From Rhynchopus sp. YZ270_cl-10 (taxonomy: Eukaryota; Euglenozoa; Diplonemea; Diplonemida; Diplonemidae): a stretch of DNA of 64,000 nt. The notes below the pieces were generated by a model. That model did not search any database, had not been told where the DNA came from, and saw nothing but the letters and a program-made list of their open reading frames with translations. The stretch is taken from NCBI GenBank assembly GCA_964035575.1, contig OZ037923.1, positions 930,001-994,000 of the forward strand. The letters run 5' to 3'. How positions within the stretch are numbered: the stretch's first letter is position 1; each line of letters opens with the position of its first letter. Below, piece by piece: positions 44,095 through 55,812 of the stretch. The translations under genes and the position numbers were made by a program.

Positions 44095-45049
44095 CAGTCC
44101 CGCCTCTAATTAGTGAATTTCTAATTTATAAATTCGACCAAATCTGAAAATATTTAATTAGCGACTTTATAAATTAGAACGTCACTAATTAAGATTTTAT
44201 AAATTAGCTTGTCCACCCAAATCCCAGTCTGAATCTCTACAAGACTATCTGCATCTTTCTCTCCGACCATCATGTCTGTCTCCACCACGGAATGAACGGA
44301 AAAAATGAAAGAAATATGCCGAAGATGTGACCATCGTCGAGCAGGCTGTCCTCACCGCCCCGGAGATTGTCACCATCACAGACAACGCCATGGCGGATGA
44401 CAGAGAAGTTGAAAGTGCCAGCCTCACCGTTCATCGGCGGACGCAGGCACTGATGACAGACCGCACGCTGATGTGATGGCGTGGTGGAATGACGCTCACC
44501 CAGGACGCCATATTTCTGCTCCCACCATCTCCAAGTACAAAACCCACAAAAAGAGAGCGGTTCGTACTTCACCCAAGGCTCTTTTGAACCCCGAGGAGCT
44601 GAAGAGGTTTCTCAACCTTACGGGGATGACCCGCAAGTTCAACAGCCAACCGATTTGCGTCGCTTGCGAGGGGGATGGTGGTGAAGACGAGGCGGGACAC
44701 GCCTCGGTGTAACCGACTCCTGGTGCCAGGTCTTTTCATCTCGTGGGCGAAATAGACCATGGAGGTGAACGGCATGCGCGTCCGCACAGCCACCACCGAC
44801 CGCACCGTTTTTTACCTCCGTGTATCACTGATTACACACCTCCTTTTCCACATATTCCTCCAACAGAACCCGCACAAACCCGTCGTCACTTGTGCAGGCA
44901 AAAAAAATTTCTTCGGCTCCGCCGGGGAAAATAAATTCAATAACTTAGTATTCCCCCCCGAAAAATAAATTAATTCACGACTTTATAAATTAGAACGTCA
45001 CTAATTAGGATTTTATAAAATAAAACGCTATTAATAATAGGCGGGACTG
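44095..45049. mobile_element. pogo/Tc1-mariner-like non-autonomous element carrying coding-like DNA
   Basis: Ends CAGTCCCGCCT and AGGCGGGACTG are perfect 11-bp inverted repeats, with TA on both sides. Subterminal TTTATAAATTAG and ACTAATTA(A/G)(G)ATTTTATAAA motifs recur near both ends, as in many pogo/CENP-B-type elements. The 955-bp interior has no recognisable DDE transposase. It holds coding-like blocks (44331-44408, 44473-44712) plus an R3 repeat. Confidence 0.75.
44473..44712 (+). pseudogene. Coding-like sequence carried inside the pogo-like element, 79 codons
   Basis: The frame reads MMAWWNDAHPGRHISAPTISK ... LLNPEELKRFLNLTGMTRK ... ICVACEGDGGEDEAGHASV and stops at TAA. Upstream, in another frame, 44331-44408 reads EDVTIVEQAVLTAPEIVTIT, also coding-like. 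An R3 dispersed repeat (44410-44452) lies between the two. A third open stretch follows from 44759 (MEVNGMRVRTATTDRTVF). This looks like a host or transposase gene fragment broken by a repeat and by drift. It does not contain an obvious DDE catalytic core. The whole is enclosed by the inverted ends of the element at 44095-45049. Confidence 0.4.
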
Positions 45050-45579
45050 TACCTACTAATATAAAGATCTGTACTCAATGTCGGCCGGATGCCTTTTGTA
45101 CTATTTTTTCTCTGTAGTTCAAATAGAGCTCCAACAAAAAGAAAAAGAAAAAAAAAATACAAAACGGGAAGAGGGGGGCTCTTATTTCAAGGGATGGGCT
45201 CGTCACTCTTTTTTCACAGCTTCAGAACAATAGGTTAAAAAGAACTACGTTACCTGAAGGGGGGGGAAACAGATTAAGAAACAAATCTTTTCATTCTCTT
45301 TCAAAAAAATGAATTTTTTTTTAGACAAAAAAAAATGCACACTATTTTATTCTTTTGTGATAATTCTTTATTTTCTTCGCTTTTTTTTGACACAAAATAG
45401 TCTGGTCCATTCCCTTTTTCCTTCTCTTATTTTCTCTCTCTCTCCTTTACCCGAATATCTTGAGAAATGGGCCTTCGCGCACTTTGGAGTGCACAATATT
45501 GATGTTTTTTTGCACACCTCAAGAAGTGCTGCGTAAAAATGCACCACACATATTATGTGAAGCAGCACCACATACCCAT

Positions 45580-45927
45580 TTTCAAATCAGTCGGCTCGGT
45601 TCATCCCTTGTGAAGAGGGTTATTCAATAAGGTGAGTTGTGACACATTTATCGGATTGCCGCCTTCCATGGCAACTCCCACCGTCCTGCTGTCTAGATGA
45701 ACCTACACCCTTTGTGGGATCTGATGAGCGACCACTCGGGGCACCTTAAGTCAGCTCTCGGTTCATCCTTGCATTCGCCAGTCCTGCTTACCAGAAGTGG
45801 CCCACCTTAGAAGGATTCTAAGTCAGGGTACAAATAAGATACCCCGAAGCTCACGCCCATTTAAAGTTTGAGAATAGGTCAAGCAAAGCGATTTCCTCAA
45901 TTCCTTCAATCATTCGCTTTACCTGGC
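45580..45927 (-). rRNA. Large-subunit (28S) rRNA domain III fragment
   Basis: Read on the minus strand, the block contains several hallmark LSU segments in order: GCGAATGATT, CCTATTCTCAAACTTTAAAT, GGGCCACTTCTGGTAAGCAG, GGATGAACCGAGAG, GCTCATCAGATCCC, GACAGCAGGACGGTGG, GCCATGGAAG and CAACTCACC. This corresponds to domain III in correct order. Similarity fades toward 45460, and nothing on the 5' side beyond about 45930 looks like LSU. The spacing sequences are divergent in a way that resembles fast-evolving protist rRNA. It could be a processed fragment of a split LSU gene or a dispersed pseudogene. Confidence 0.75.
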
Positions 45928-45967
45928 TTTAGATTTCACAATAAAAGGGGGGAGGAGGGGGGGAAAA

Positions 45968-46038
45968 AGTGAAGTTGATAGTGCAAACGCCGGACGCAGG
46001 GCACTGACACTCCGCGGGTTATCGAACCCCCGGAGTGT
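45968..46038 (+). repeat. R3 dispersed repeat, long form
   Basis: It lies 40 bp from the LSU rRNA fragment. The GGGTTATCGAACCC stem resembles a tRNA T-arm, but no acceptor or D-arm is found. Confidence 0.8.
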
Positions 46039-46479
46039 TGCGCTTGGGGGTGGTTTACAGGGAAGCTGTAAGCAGGTATACAGTCATTACCTCATCCTGA
46101 CCGGGAAGGGGGGGACAACATGATTTAAAGATTCAGAAAAGCGCAAAAAAAAAAAAAAAAATGGAAACAAACCCGAGTTGGTTTGCCTTTTTTTCTAAAA
46201 CGAAACCTTACAAAAAACGTTGCAAAACAAGTTTTTTTTTTTGTAGGTTTTCTTCGTTTTGTGGGGAGAAAAATGGGAGGGCTTTTGAGGTGGGTAATGG
46301 ACCACCTCAAAATGGTGCCCAAAGGGGGCTTTTTAGAGAAAAAAAAGGGGGGGTGAGGGACTTCTTACAGACGGTACACCTTACCCTGAAGAATATGGCA
46401 GAGAATGGAGACATATGACGATACTCTCTCTGGTTTGATATCGTTAGTTTCTTTTTCTTTTTGTTTTTGTTTTTTTTTT

Positions 46480-46528
46480 GAAAACTTGGTTTGTATTAGT
46501 GTAGACACCCGAGGATGAACTCCACTAT
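46480..46528 (-). repeat. R2 SINE-like repeat
   Basis: Full copy of the ACACCCGAGGATGAA subtype. Confidence 0.85.
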
Positions 46529-48196
46529 CTTTTTTTTATTTGCAAATACATAATTTTAGTTAGACGGAACTGACAAAAAAAATATAAGAGAAGGTGGGAA
46601 AATGAAAACTGTAGTTATTGAACGCAGGCACACCTCCTGACTGACCCACTATACGATGCCAGCCATCCGGATGAAAGCACACAGTACCCTGCGACCTACA
46701 AAAAAAATGCAAACACCCCACAGGACACCCTACTGGACGCAAGACACTGACATAAATGAAAGAACTTTTTTTGTTCTTCTTTTTGAAAGAACATACATTA
46801 TGTCTCTAGGTACACACATATATTTGAAAAAACATTGACCCCTTCTGCCTTTTGAGGGGGGTTTGAAAAAGTTTGTTTCAACTTTGGTTTGTTTTTGTTT
46901 TTTGTTTTTGCTACTCTGTTTGTTTTGTATTGTGTTTCATTGTAGTACTTTGAAAGTTGAGAGGTAGGTGCACTTCTTTGTCGAGATAGCGACTAATTCC
47001 TGTTGAAGCCTCACTACAAGCCTTTTGAGGGGAAGAAAACATTCAAAATAAAATGAAGCTGGTTAAACCAATTTGAAATACAAAAAAAACCCCCTTTTTG
47101 ACAATGTACTTTAGTACAATGACCGGGTGCACTGTGGGTGGACACCCAAACCATGCAGCCCCACCTCTTCGTGGTTTATATCTGATAACAACCGCCATTT
47201 TGGGGCCTTTACGAGAACCCAACCACTCAGATATACCATCCCAGAGAGACCCAAGCGCAATAACCACCTCATAAGCCATACTTCACTCAGATTTGTTGTT
47301 TTTTTTTATAATTTCTCTCTTTTTGAAAAAATTGAAAAATTGATTGATGACGTGTAGACACCTCGCTTTGTCTCGTGTGAACTCCGCGCAAACTTTTTCA
47401 GATTTGGAAAATCAGTGCAGACAGAGGCTGCTCTCCACTTTCCTTTTTTTCTTTCTCTTTTCGTTTTGTGTGTGTGTGAATAACACCGTAGCGTTTGACT
47501 GAATCACAATGATTGACAGGAAGAAGAATTGCATACACCCACACAGGCCAGGGAGGAGGAGGGGGGGAGGGGGAGGGGCCTCTCTCAGGAGAGAAAGCGT
47601 GTGACTTTTATGTTGATGTGATGGACACTTCATCCAAAAAAAAAAGGTGTCGGGAACACTTTATTTTAAAAGGAAATAAGTTTTTTTTTTTTTTGAAAAC
47701 TTTGTATCAGTGTAGAGACACCCCACGGATGCGTTTCACTATACAAAACGCTTTTTAAAAAAATGTGATGACAGCATAGTTTGGCATTCATTTGAAAGAA
47801 GAAAACAAAATGATGCTTGCTGGTTACGTTAGTCAATGTGTACGGCATCTGACTGGTGTGCCTACACATTTCTATAGAAAAAAGGATAAGACAAAAAGAG
47901 GAAAAGCTAAACGTTTGTTTTGTCTTCGTGCAAAAGGGAAAAAAAAAAAGAAAAGGAAAAAAAGAAATTCTGTAATATGAACTAAGTCTCTCGTGCTTAG
48001 CACACCTCCAAACAAAATTGGCTTGTAATACAAAAGCCTTCTCGTGACAGTGTACCTTTGGTGCACCGTGGGTGGGACCCGAATCATGCAGTTTTACATC
48101 ATATAAAAGGAGGGGGGGGTGGACCATTTATTGCACTTCAACTCTATCTGTCCGGGAGCCATTTAAGTAGATCAAGATTCTTTGGTGTTTTTGTTT

Positions 48197-48264
48197 GATA
48201 AATTGTTTGGAGTAGTGTAGTTGCCTCGGTTTTGTGTAGCCACAGTTGGGTGCAATCTCCACTT
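48197..48264 (-). repeat. R1 SINE-like repeat
   Basis: Full copy with minor differences (GTGTAGCCACAG). Confidence 0.85.
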
Positions 48265-48820
48265 TCTCTGTTTTAGGTCTCTCTCAGACTGAAACGAAAA
48301 AAGGGTTCAAAAGTTATGCGGGGTTACTTTTTTACGTTCGAACACCCTATGACACACTTTATTTACGATAAATAACGATATTGGTGCGATCACCAAACCG
48401 ATTGCCCCCGTGGTTCCCCCCGAAGGTGCTCCGCAAATCTTAACATCGCCCCAAGCAGTTCTCCGTGGTTCCCCCCGTGGGTTGTCGGTATCCCCATATA
48501 TGGCGCCTCTGGAAATCATAGTTCCACTGCAATTCTGGGTCCACCACTGTCCCCTCCCGTTTTTAAGAGAAATTGATCGATTTTGAACGTAACAAATAAC
48601 AAAGATATTGGACAGAAGAAAGAAAAGAGGAAAAAAACAGAACCTTTTTGAGGGGAAAGAAGAACATGGTATGAGAGAGGGAGGGGGAGCAAGGGGAGGA
48701 CATTGCACCTAAGAATGGATGTGCATGTAGGGGAAGGGGGAATTGAAAAAGAAGAAGGAAAAAAAGAGTAGTTGAAACGTGCTAAAGCGCAGCTCGGTCA
48801 GAAGGAAAAAAAAGGTTTAT

Positions 48821-48911
48821 TGGCGTGATCACCCAAACGGATTCTCCGTGGTTCCCCCGTGGTTCTTCCGTGGGTTGTTCGTGGGTTGTCCGTACCCCCT
48901 GAATCACACCA
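48821..48911. mobile_element. TGG...CCA element at the edge of an R4 repeat, TSD TTTAT (91 bp)
   Basis: TGGCGTGATCACCC and TGAATCACACCA bound CGTGGGTTGT(T/C) units, flanked by TTTAT. The flanking R4 reads GGTTTATAAGATGAATC when rejoined. A diverged relative without a clear right end lies at 48385-48550. Confidence 0.8.
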
Positions 48912-49041
48912 TTTATAAGATGAATCTAAGCCTCTGGTGCTCAGTCACCTATAAAAAAAAAATACAAAGGTTGCATGCTCAATGACAACAGGTGAGATAG
49001 CAACAAAACAATAAAACAAAAAAAAAAAAAACAAAAAAAGA

Positions 49042-49082
49042 GTTTGCAAGATGAACACAAGCCTTTCGTGCATCGTCACCTA
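49042..49082 (+). repeat. R4 short hairpin repeat
   Basis: Copy with CAAGCCTTTCGTGCAT, following an A-run. Confidence 0.75.
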
Positions 49083-50112
49083 TTAAAAACAAAGAAGAGG
49101 GGTGGGGGAAAAGGAGAAAGTTGAAAGTGCAAAAATGCCCCACCGGACATCCGGGGCGCAGGGTACTGTAAGTGAACAAAGAAGTTTCGGTACTTCGTTG
49201 GTAGCATCACAGAAGGGGGGGGAAAGAAGAACAAAATAAAGGTTTGACTTGAAATACAACAGCCCTCTCGTTGACAGTGTACCTTTGGTACATGATCGGT
49301 ACACACGGGTGGACCTCCAACCAAAAAAAAAAAAACACACACATAAATTTTGGCAAACATGTACATCGCTTTCACCGTTTAACTTTAAAGGGCGAACAAC
49401 GAGAATATACTCCTGCCCGCTAGAGTGGCAGTCGGCAGTGGGGGGAAAAAAGTAAAAAAAGAAAATACACACACACACTGACTTTTCAATTTTTTTTTAT
49501 AAAAAAGTATGGAATGACAAAGAAAGGCCTCCCTTACCCCTAACCTTAAAAACCCAACCCAGGGACGTCCGTAAGGATCCCCCCCTTAGCCATCCCAAAG
49601 GGTACAAAAGAGATAAAAAATTTTATTTTTGTCTGACACCTTTTGGAAGGAAAAGGGTGGTGGTGGGGGGTTTGTGTGGTGTGTCAACTATCGCAACTCA
49701 CCTTTGGTGGGTTTAAGTGGGGAGGGTCTGTACTCCAAAGGTTAGCAGAAATCTTTTTTTTGTAGTGGCAACAATCGCCTAAGGACCCGCTTAGGGAACC
49801 TAGTGTTTGTACTTCAATATTGGCCGAAGCCTTTTTGTACTACGGAAGGTATAGACGTCAGTCGTCCTGAACCCTTGAGAGCAGCTTTTACTCTATGTTT
49901 TCCTACGAGGATGCGCACACTATTTTTTTTTTTCGTTTTTGATAAATTGTTTGGAGTACACGGCGGGGCTGTGTCACATGTGACACTGTCACGGAGACAG
50001 TGTCACATGTGACACTGTCACACATTTTGTGACACTGTCACGGAGACAGTGTCACACGACTTGTGACAGTGTCACATACCTGTGTGACACTGTCACAACC
50101 TTAAGGAATACC

Positions 50113-50450
50113 CACTGGGCACTGGGCACTGGGTACTGGGTACTGGGTACTGGGTACTGGGTACTGGGTACTGGGTACTGGGTACTGGGTACTGGGTACT
50201 GGGTACTGGGTACTGGGTACTGGGTACTGGGTACTGGGTACTGGGTACTGGGTACTGGGTACTGGGTACTGGGTACTGGGTACTGGGTACTGGGTACTGG
50301 GTACTGGGTACTGGGTACTGGGTACTGGGTACTGGGTACTGGGTACTGGGTACTGGGTACTGGGTACTGGGTACTGGGTACTGGGTACTGGGTACTGGGT
50401 ACTGGGTACTGGGTACTGGGTACTGGGTACTGGGTACTGGGTACTGGGTA
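50113..50450 (+). repeat. 7-mer array (GGGTACT), about 48 copies
   Basis: The first two units read GGGCACT; the rest are uniform. It lies inside the 49959-53359 element, next to GTGACACTGTCAC palindromes. Confidence 0.96.
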
Positions 50451-50548
50451 TGGACCCCTTTGTGTCAAAGACTTGTCAATATCGGCCCACACACAGGGCG
50501 GGTTTGCCCGCACCACTGGCACGAGTCTGAGCCCACCGAAGGTGGGTT

Positions 50549-50742
50549 GCGTTTTGTAACCACTCGTTGCGTTCGGTTTGCTGCGTACAGATCGGTTGCA
50601 TTCGTTGCGTTGCGTTGGTTCCGTGCGTTCGGTTCGGGCCGTTGCGTTCAGACCGGTGGCGTTGGGTTGGCTCGGTTCGCAACGTTCACATCGTTGCGTT
50701 CTGATCCGCTCGATCGGTTGGGTTGCGTTGCTTCGAAGAGAA
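50549..50742 (+). repeat. Degenerate GTTGCGTTCGG-type tandem block
   Basis: GTTGCGTT recurs about ten times with variable spacing (GTTGCGTTCGG, GTTGCGTTGCG, GTTGGGTTGCG). GC content is well above the surroundings. Confidence 0.7.
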
Positions 50743-51029
50743 AGAGAAGAAGAAAGAAACGCCGGGTTGCGGGTTTGCCTATTCCGACATTTGACCCAAC
50801 ATAACAGCTTGCAATAGTCAGCTGTCTAAAATTTTGTTTTGCTGAAACATGTTGCCTTATTCCCACTCTTTTGTTGTTGTTGTTCGTGACGGTAAAGGAG
50901 ACTTAACGCTTGTTTCCGGAGGGCCCTTCGAGAAGGAGCTCTGCACTCGCATCGAAGAGCGGTGCCAGCGACGCAGGACGAGGTGTTTCGCATGATGCAG
51001 GTGCTGCACGACGAAGCTAGCCATCTGGC

Positions 51030-52640
51030 ATCTGGATGTGCTGGGTGGTCGCAGCGCGGGCTTCAGATGTTGTGCGCCTGAAAACAGCAGAGGTGACGGA
51101 AGAATCAGAAACTACTGCACTGGTGCCAAACGAAAGCCGACCCTCCAGTTAGGCAGATACACGGGACGGTCCCTACTACCGGAGCAGGATCATAACGTCC
51201 CGCTCCCTCCGCAGAGGAGCAGCGCAACCACTGGAAGAGATCATTCTCCTGACCTGACACTCCACAGTGGAGTCGGTAGTGCGTTATTTTGCGGCAGCGG
51301 ATTTCAAAACCGTACACGCAACGAGAACGCAGTGTTATGGGAGGTGGTACCGGAGTGCTGAGTGGACCATGCTTCCCGTGGGGACCGAAACCTTCTTTCG
51401 TCGCCCCGACAGTTTATGACCCTGAAAAGAACATCAACATTCCTCCACCTGCTGTAGGCGACTTGTGTTCTACATTGCGAACCCAGGCCCGGGTATTTTA
51501 GCCGTATACGACGCTTCAGTGGCAGTGCAGAGGAAGGACCGTGCATATTCTCGCCCACCATGCAGAAACGACATAAGCCTAACGAGGACGTCATCGCAAA
51601 GATATCCGAGAATCACCTCACTTGACGTAGTGGAAGGTGTGAGATTCTGCCATGTGGACAGGCCAAGTGCGGCAGGCCTGCACAAAAATGACACACAATG
51701 TGACGATTGCAACGTTTGAGAACTGCCCACAGGGGAAGGTGGCGATTGCAGGGGACGTGAATGCGCACCACCGTATCCTGGGACACACTGCACTGCAAGA
51801 CGCTATGGGGCCCGACATTGTGATGACTTCTGAAATGTTGGATACCAGGGATGGATTACACTGTCGAAGGGCCTCCGACCACGTTCCGATTGAATTCTCG
51901 GAGGAGAGCATTGCAAAAACGACGAAGCGCACAAACCTGAACGAGACCTACTCCCTCTGGTTCGGGATGGTCAACAAAGCAGCACAAGAAAAATATTGAT
52001 TTGTTTCTGCTGGAACACGGCCGCTAGGTTAGGAGATGTGAGGTCGGGTCCACTGGCCCAGACGGGGTCCACAACGAATGGCTTCAACACCTCGGTGATG
52101 GAGCACCGCGAGCACTCCTGCATATGCGCAACCTCTCCTGGACGACGGCAGTTCTCCCGAGTCGTCGACGACAGTAACGGTGATCCCACTACACAAAAAG
52201 GGAAAGACACGACATGACCCGCGTCGTACAGCCCGATCTCCCTCGCCAGCAATGTGTCGAAGGTGATGGAAAACGGGTGTAGTGACATGCACCAACTGAT
52301 GAGCCAGACTCTTCAGTGAACAACCTCCACTCAGCTCAGGACGAGCTGCCTACCTGACGGCAGCCGACTCCCTGCGACCCACATGACACCCTCGTGCTCC
52401 ACCGGAAGGCAGCGAAGGCGCTCACGGGTGCGACATACATGTCGCCCGGTCAGCAGGTGTTGGAGGCCCTCCTGCAGACCACAAGCCGCCTCCGACGCGT
52501 CGCAGCCAACGAGTACTTGTGCGACTGTCCGGCTCGCCTGGGCATGCTGCCGTGTTTTACGAAAGCTAGCTATACATTGCAAACATTATGGTCATACAAC
52601 CAAACCAGGCAGTATCATTAATATATGCTGGAATATTAGT
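51030..52640 (+). mobile_element. Decayed non-LTR retrotransposon (LINE), endonuclease plus reverse transcriptase remnants
   Basis: Three ordered protein remnants identify it. At about 51750-51910 the frame gives VAIAGDVNAHH ... RASDHVPIEF, the GDxNAHH and SDHxPI motifs of an APE-type endonuclease. At about 52050-52280, two frames together carry the start of a reverse transcriptase: TGPDGVHNEWLQHLGD, NLSWTTAVLP, then VIPLHKKGKD and SYSPISLASNVSKVME. At 52392-52560 LVLHRKAAKALTGATYMSP ... LRRVAANEYLC matches the segment that follows the RT in ingi/L1Tc/Jockey-type LINEs. The RT catalytic core between them is absent, so the copy is internally deleted as well as frameshifted. No poly-A tail or target duplication was found. 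It lies inside the 49959-53359 element. Confidence 0.75.
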
Positions 52641-52649
52641 GAACTGAAC

Positions 52650-53156
52650 AACTGAGGACTGAAAGGAAATAAAGCAACAATACTCTGTCATTGCATCGCA
52701 TCTAATGAAACAACAGTTTGCACTGTATAAACTGTGCAATTATATACATCATATGACCCTTTACCCCCCGGGCAACATCTGGGACCCCCACAACCTGTGG
52801 AATGGACATGCATGTATGTCAGCACCAGCCCCCAGAACCTACCTAAACAGTGGTTAGACAAGGGCGATTTTTGACCCAAAAAAAAAAAATTTTTTTTTCC
52901 CCGCCCGAGATCGGGCGTGGTAGGTCATAAAATGGCCCAAAAAATCCAAAGAAAACCTCAGATTGACTTTTTAAAGAAAAAAATTTTCTACGGCAAAAAC
53001 CACGAAAAATCGGGTGCGCAAACCGCGTTTTAGACCCCCACAGATGCTCAAAAGTGCCAGTTTTTGCTTTTAATGGCCTCAAATCGTCGAAATTAGCCCT
53101 GTTTTGGGCAAAAAAAAATTTTTGAGAGTCCCTTTCCCTGGGAGGCAATAGCCACT
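52650..53156. other. Unrecognised interior of the 3.4-kb element
   Basis: A-run-rich sequence between the LINE and the right-end palindromes. It includes a CCCGCCCGAGATCGGGCG hairpin near 52901. No coding signal. Confidence 0.5.
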
Positions 53157-53472
53157 GTGACTGTGTCACACCACTGTGACACTGTCACGGAGACAGTGTC
53201 ACACGACTTGTGACAGTGTCACCGTGACAGTGTCACACGATTTGTGACAGTGTCACACAGCTTGTGACAGTGTCACGGTGACACTGTCACAAAATGTCGC
53301 ATATCATTGAAAGTTACACACCCTCAGCTGTGTCACAGGTGTGACACAGCCCCGCCGTGTAGTGTAGTTGCCTCGGGTTGTGTTGCCACGGTTTGTGCAA
53401 TCTCCACTGTAATTTTTGCTTTTTTTTGAAAACCTGGTTGAAGTAGTGTAGCCACCCTAGAGTGTGCTCCAC

Positions 53473-54611
53473 CAGGCTTCGCGCTAACTTTTGGAAAAAA
53501 ATCTGAAAAATCGTCTTTCGGGACCAAAAAAACGCACCTCAAATAGTTGTGCGTCAGGGGGTGAAAAAACAGTGTTTTGTGGCATTTCCGAGCCAATCCC
53601 GCGTTGTGGTGGGGCATATTCGGGAAAATGGACAAAATTTTAGTGACTTAAATTTTCACAAAATGTGAACCCATACTCTTAAACAAGGGGCATTTTCAGG
53701 TCTGAAAACCCAAATTCAGATGAAATTGTGGTGTTTTGACTGGGAACAGGTAGCGCCGCAGGCGCACGGTACCCAACTTTTGTCTTTTTATTTTTCCCTT
53801 TTTTCTGCTTTCTTTTGATTGCACGAGCCGATTGCTCTCCACGGTGGGGTCACATGTGTGCGCAAAAACACTCTAAAGTACTCTGAACGATGAGATTCCT
53901 CTGGTTTTAGTAAGGAAACCCCTGTTTGCAAAAAGTGCGTAAATTTCCTGTGGCTTTCTCCCGCCAAGAGGTCGTTTTGTTGCATTTCCGAACCAATCCC
54001 GGATTGTGGTGGGGGATGTACGGAAAAATGGACAAAAATGCAGCGACTTAAAATTTGACAAACATGAGCCATACTCGTAAACAAGGGTTATTTTCAGGTC
54101 TGAAAACCCAACGTACTGAAGAAGCTATCGGTAACGTAGTGATGGCGGTGGGGTTTCAGTGACCACAGAGAAGAGTGAGAAAACCCAGGACGGTTATGGC
54201 CTCGGAGGGGGTGTGCCCCATGGCGTCCTAATCAATCTTTATCCGTGAGGGAGGGGGGATCATCCTCAGGGGGGATGTGGAGTCGTACTCAAAATAAAAT
54301 GAACTGTACATAAGTACATCGTGTTTAAACATAAAGGAGGGTAGGAACAGGTAGCGCCGCAGGCACACGGTACCCAACTTTTTTCTTTTTTCTTTTTTCT
54401 TTTCCCTCTTCTCTGCTTTCTTTTGATCGCGCGAGACGATTGCTCTCCACGGTGGGGTCACATGTGTGTGTGAAAACACTCTAAAGTACCCTTACTATGA
54501 AATATGAGATTCTCTGGTTTTCTTAAGGAAACCCCGGTTTGCAAAAAAAAAACGCACCACAAAAATATCCAAAAATCCCGGGACAAAGGACAGAAGTTAG
54601 CGCAAAGCCTG
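53473..54611. mobile_element. hAT-like non-autonomous element, 8-bp TSD, inserted in an R2 repeat
   Basis: Inverted termini CAGGCTTCGCGCTAACTT and AAGTTAGCGCAAAGCCTG (one mismatch) are flanked by the perfect 8-bp duplication TGCTCCAC. Rejoining the flanks restores a normal R2 repeat (…GAGTGTGCTCCACTATA). CAGG termini plus 8-bp duplications are the established hAT signature. The interior contains partial direct duplications about 400 and 606 bp apart (for example GCATTTCCGAGCCAATCCC-type blocks at 53583 and 53982, and AGCGCCGCAGGC at 53752 and 54355). No transposase frame is visible. Confidence 0.85.
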
Positions 54612-55812
54612 TGCTCCACTATAGTTTTTTTTTTTTTTTGTACTACGGAAAGATCAACGGTTCATCTTCAACCTATTGAGAACAATTTTAATTTTATTTT
54701 TGAGTTCGACAATCCCCGGGGGAGGAGAAACGATTTTTGTTTTGATTATAGACTACTATCACAAGATAGCAACCACCCCCTCGGGAGAAGGAAAGAAAAA
54801 GAGAAAGAGAAAAATAGGAAAACGGCGACTTGCATTTAGTACACTGGAGAGAGCCAAAAAATAGCCAAAAAAAAAAATGACACCAAGAGCGCACACATCG
54901 TGCAACATTATTCCCGCCAGAAGACCAATCTCTCTGTTGGTATGTATTCCACCTGATTTTGCCTTGAAATTTGGTAGTGTGTTGGTGGAGGTTAAACACC
55001 ACAAAACTCCACTAAATTTCATGGGGGGAAAAAGAGGTCTGTATTTCATACTATTCAGATACAACAAAGAAGAAGAGAAAGAGGATAAAAAATAGAACAT
55101 AAAAGACGGGGTAAGTATCATAACACCCGCATTTCTAATACCCAGTTGCGATAATACCCAGTGGGTATTTTCGTAAATGAGTATTTAGTAACGTTGGTGT
55201 TATAGCAATTTCCCCCATAAAAGACCCTTGAGCAATGATCAAGGGAAAAAGGGGAGAGAGAAAAAAAACAATTTTTTAATTGTAAAATGATACTACACTG
55301 TTGTAGTTATCAAAAAAAAATATTCAAGAAGAAGGAGGAGGGGGGAAATGCAAACAAAAAAACATCTCAGACAAAACAGGGAGAGGAAAAAAAAAAAGAA
55401 AAAAGTTTTATAAAATGATAACCTAAGACTCTCAAACACATAGTCACGTTTGAAGAGGGGAGGGGGGGGGGGGGGGGGGGAAATATATTCTTCACCACGA
55501 TACAAATTGTGGGATTCTTTTTACTGAGGGGGGGAAACCTTTCTGTTTTGTGGCCAGGCTTTTTTGTTGCATTTTATTTTTTTTTTTTTTTGTGGGGATT
55601 TTGATGGGGTGGTGGTATATAGAAAAAAAAAAACACAATGTAATTGGATAGGGGGGGAGAAAACGGACAAAACGAGAAAACAGACAAAACTTGTGGTTGA
55701 AAAAAGTGTGAGCAAAGGAACCACACTACATAGTAGCTTGTCAGAAAAAAAAAAAGGGGGGGTCAAAAAGGTGGTGGTGTGCTGTGTGAGACATTGCCCA
55801 TCTTCCTGAAGA

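Larger units (their letters stand above)
49959..53359. mobile_element. 3.4-kb CAC-terminal TIR element, inserted in an R1 repeat
   Basis: The left end CACGGCGGGGCTGTGTCACA and the inverted right end (GTGTGACACAGCCCCGCCGTG) face each other, and both ends continue into GTGACACTGTCAC-type palindromic subrepeats (49968-50095 and 53157-53300). The element splits a copy of repeat R1: GATAAATTGTTTGGAGTA lies to the left and TAGTGTAGTTGCCTCGG to the right. Intact R1 copies read ...GGAGTAGTGTAG..., so the duplicated target is TA. The interior holds a GGGTACT array, a GTTGCG-rich block, the decayed LINE and 500 bp of unrecognised sequence. The CAC end and 2-bp duplication recall CMC/CACTA or Tc1-like chemistry, but no transposase is visible. 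Confidence 0.75.

Noticed and set aside
45990-46030. tRNA gene suggested by GGGTTATCGAACCCCC
   Set aside because: The T-arm-like stem is imperfect, and no acceptor stem, D-arm or anticodon arm can be drawn in either copy (18235 or 46010).
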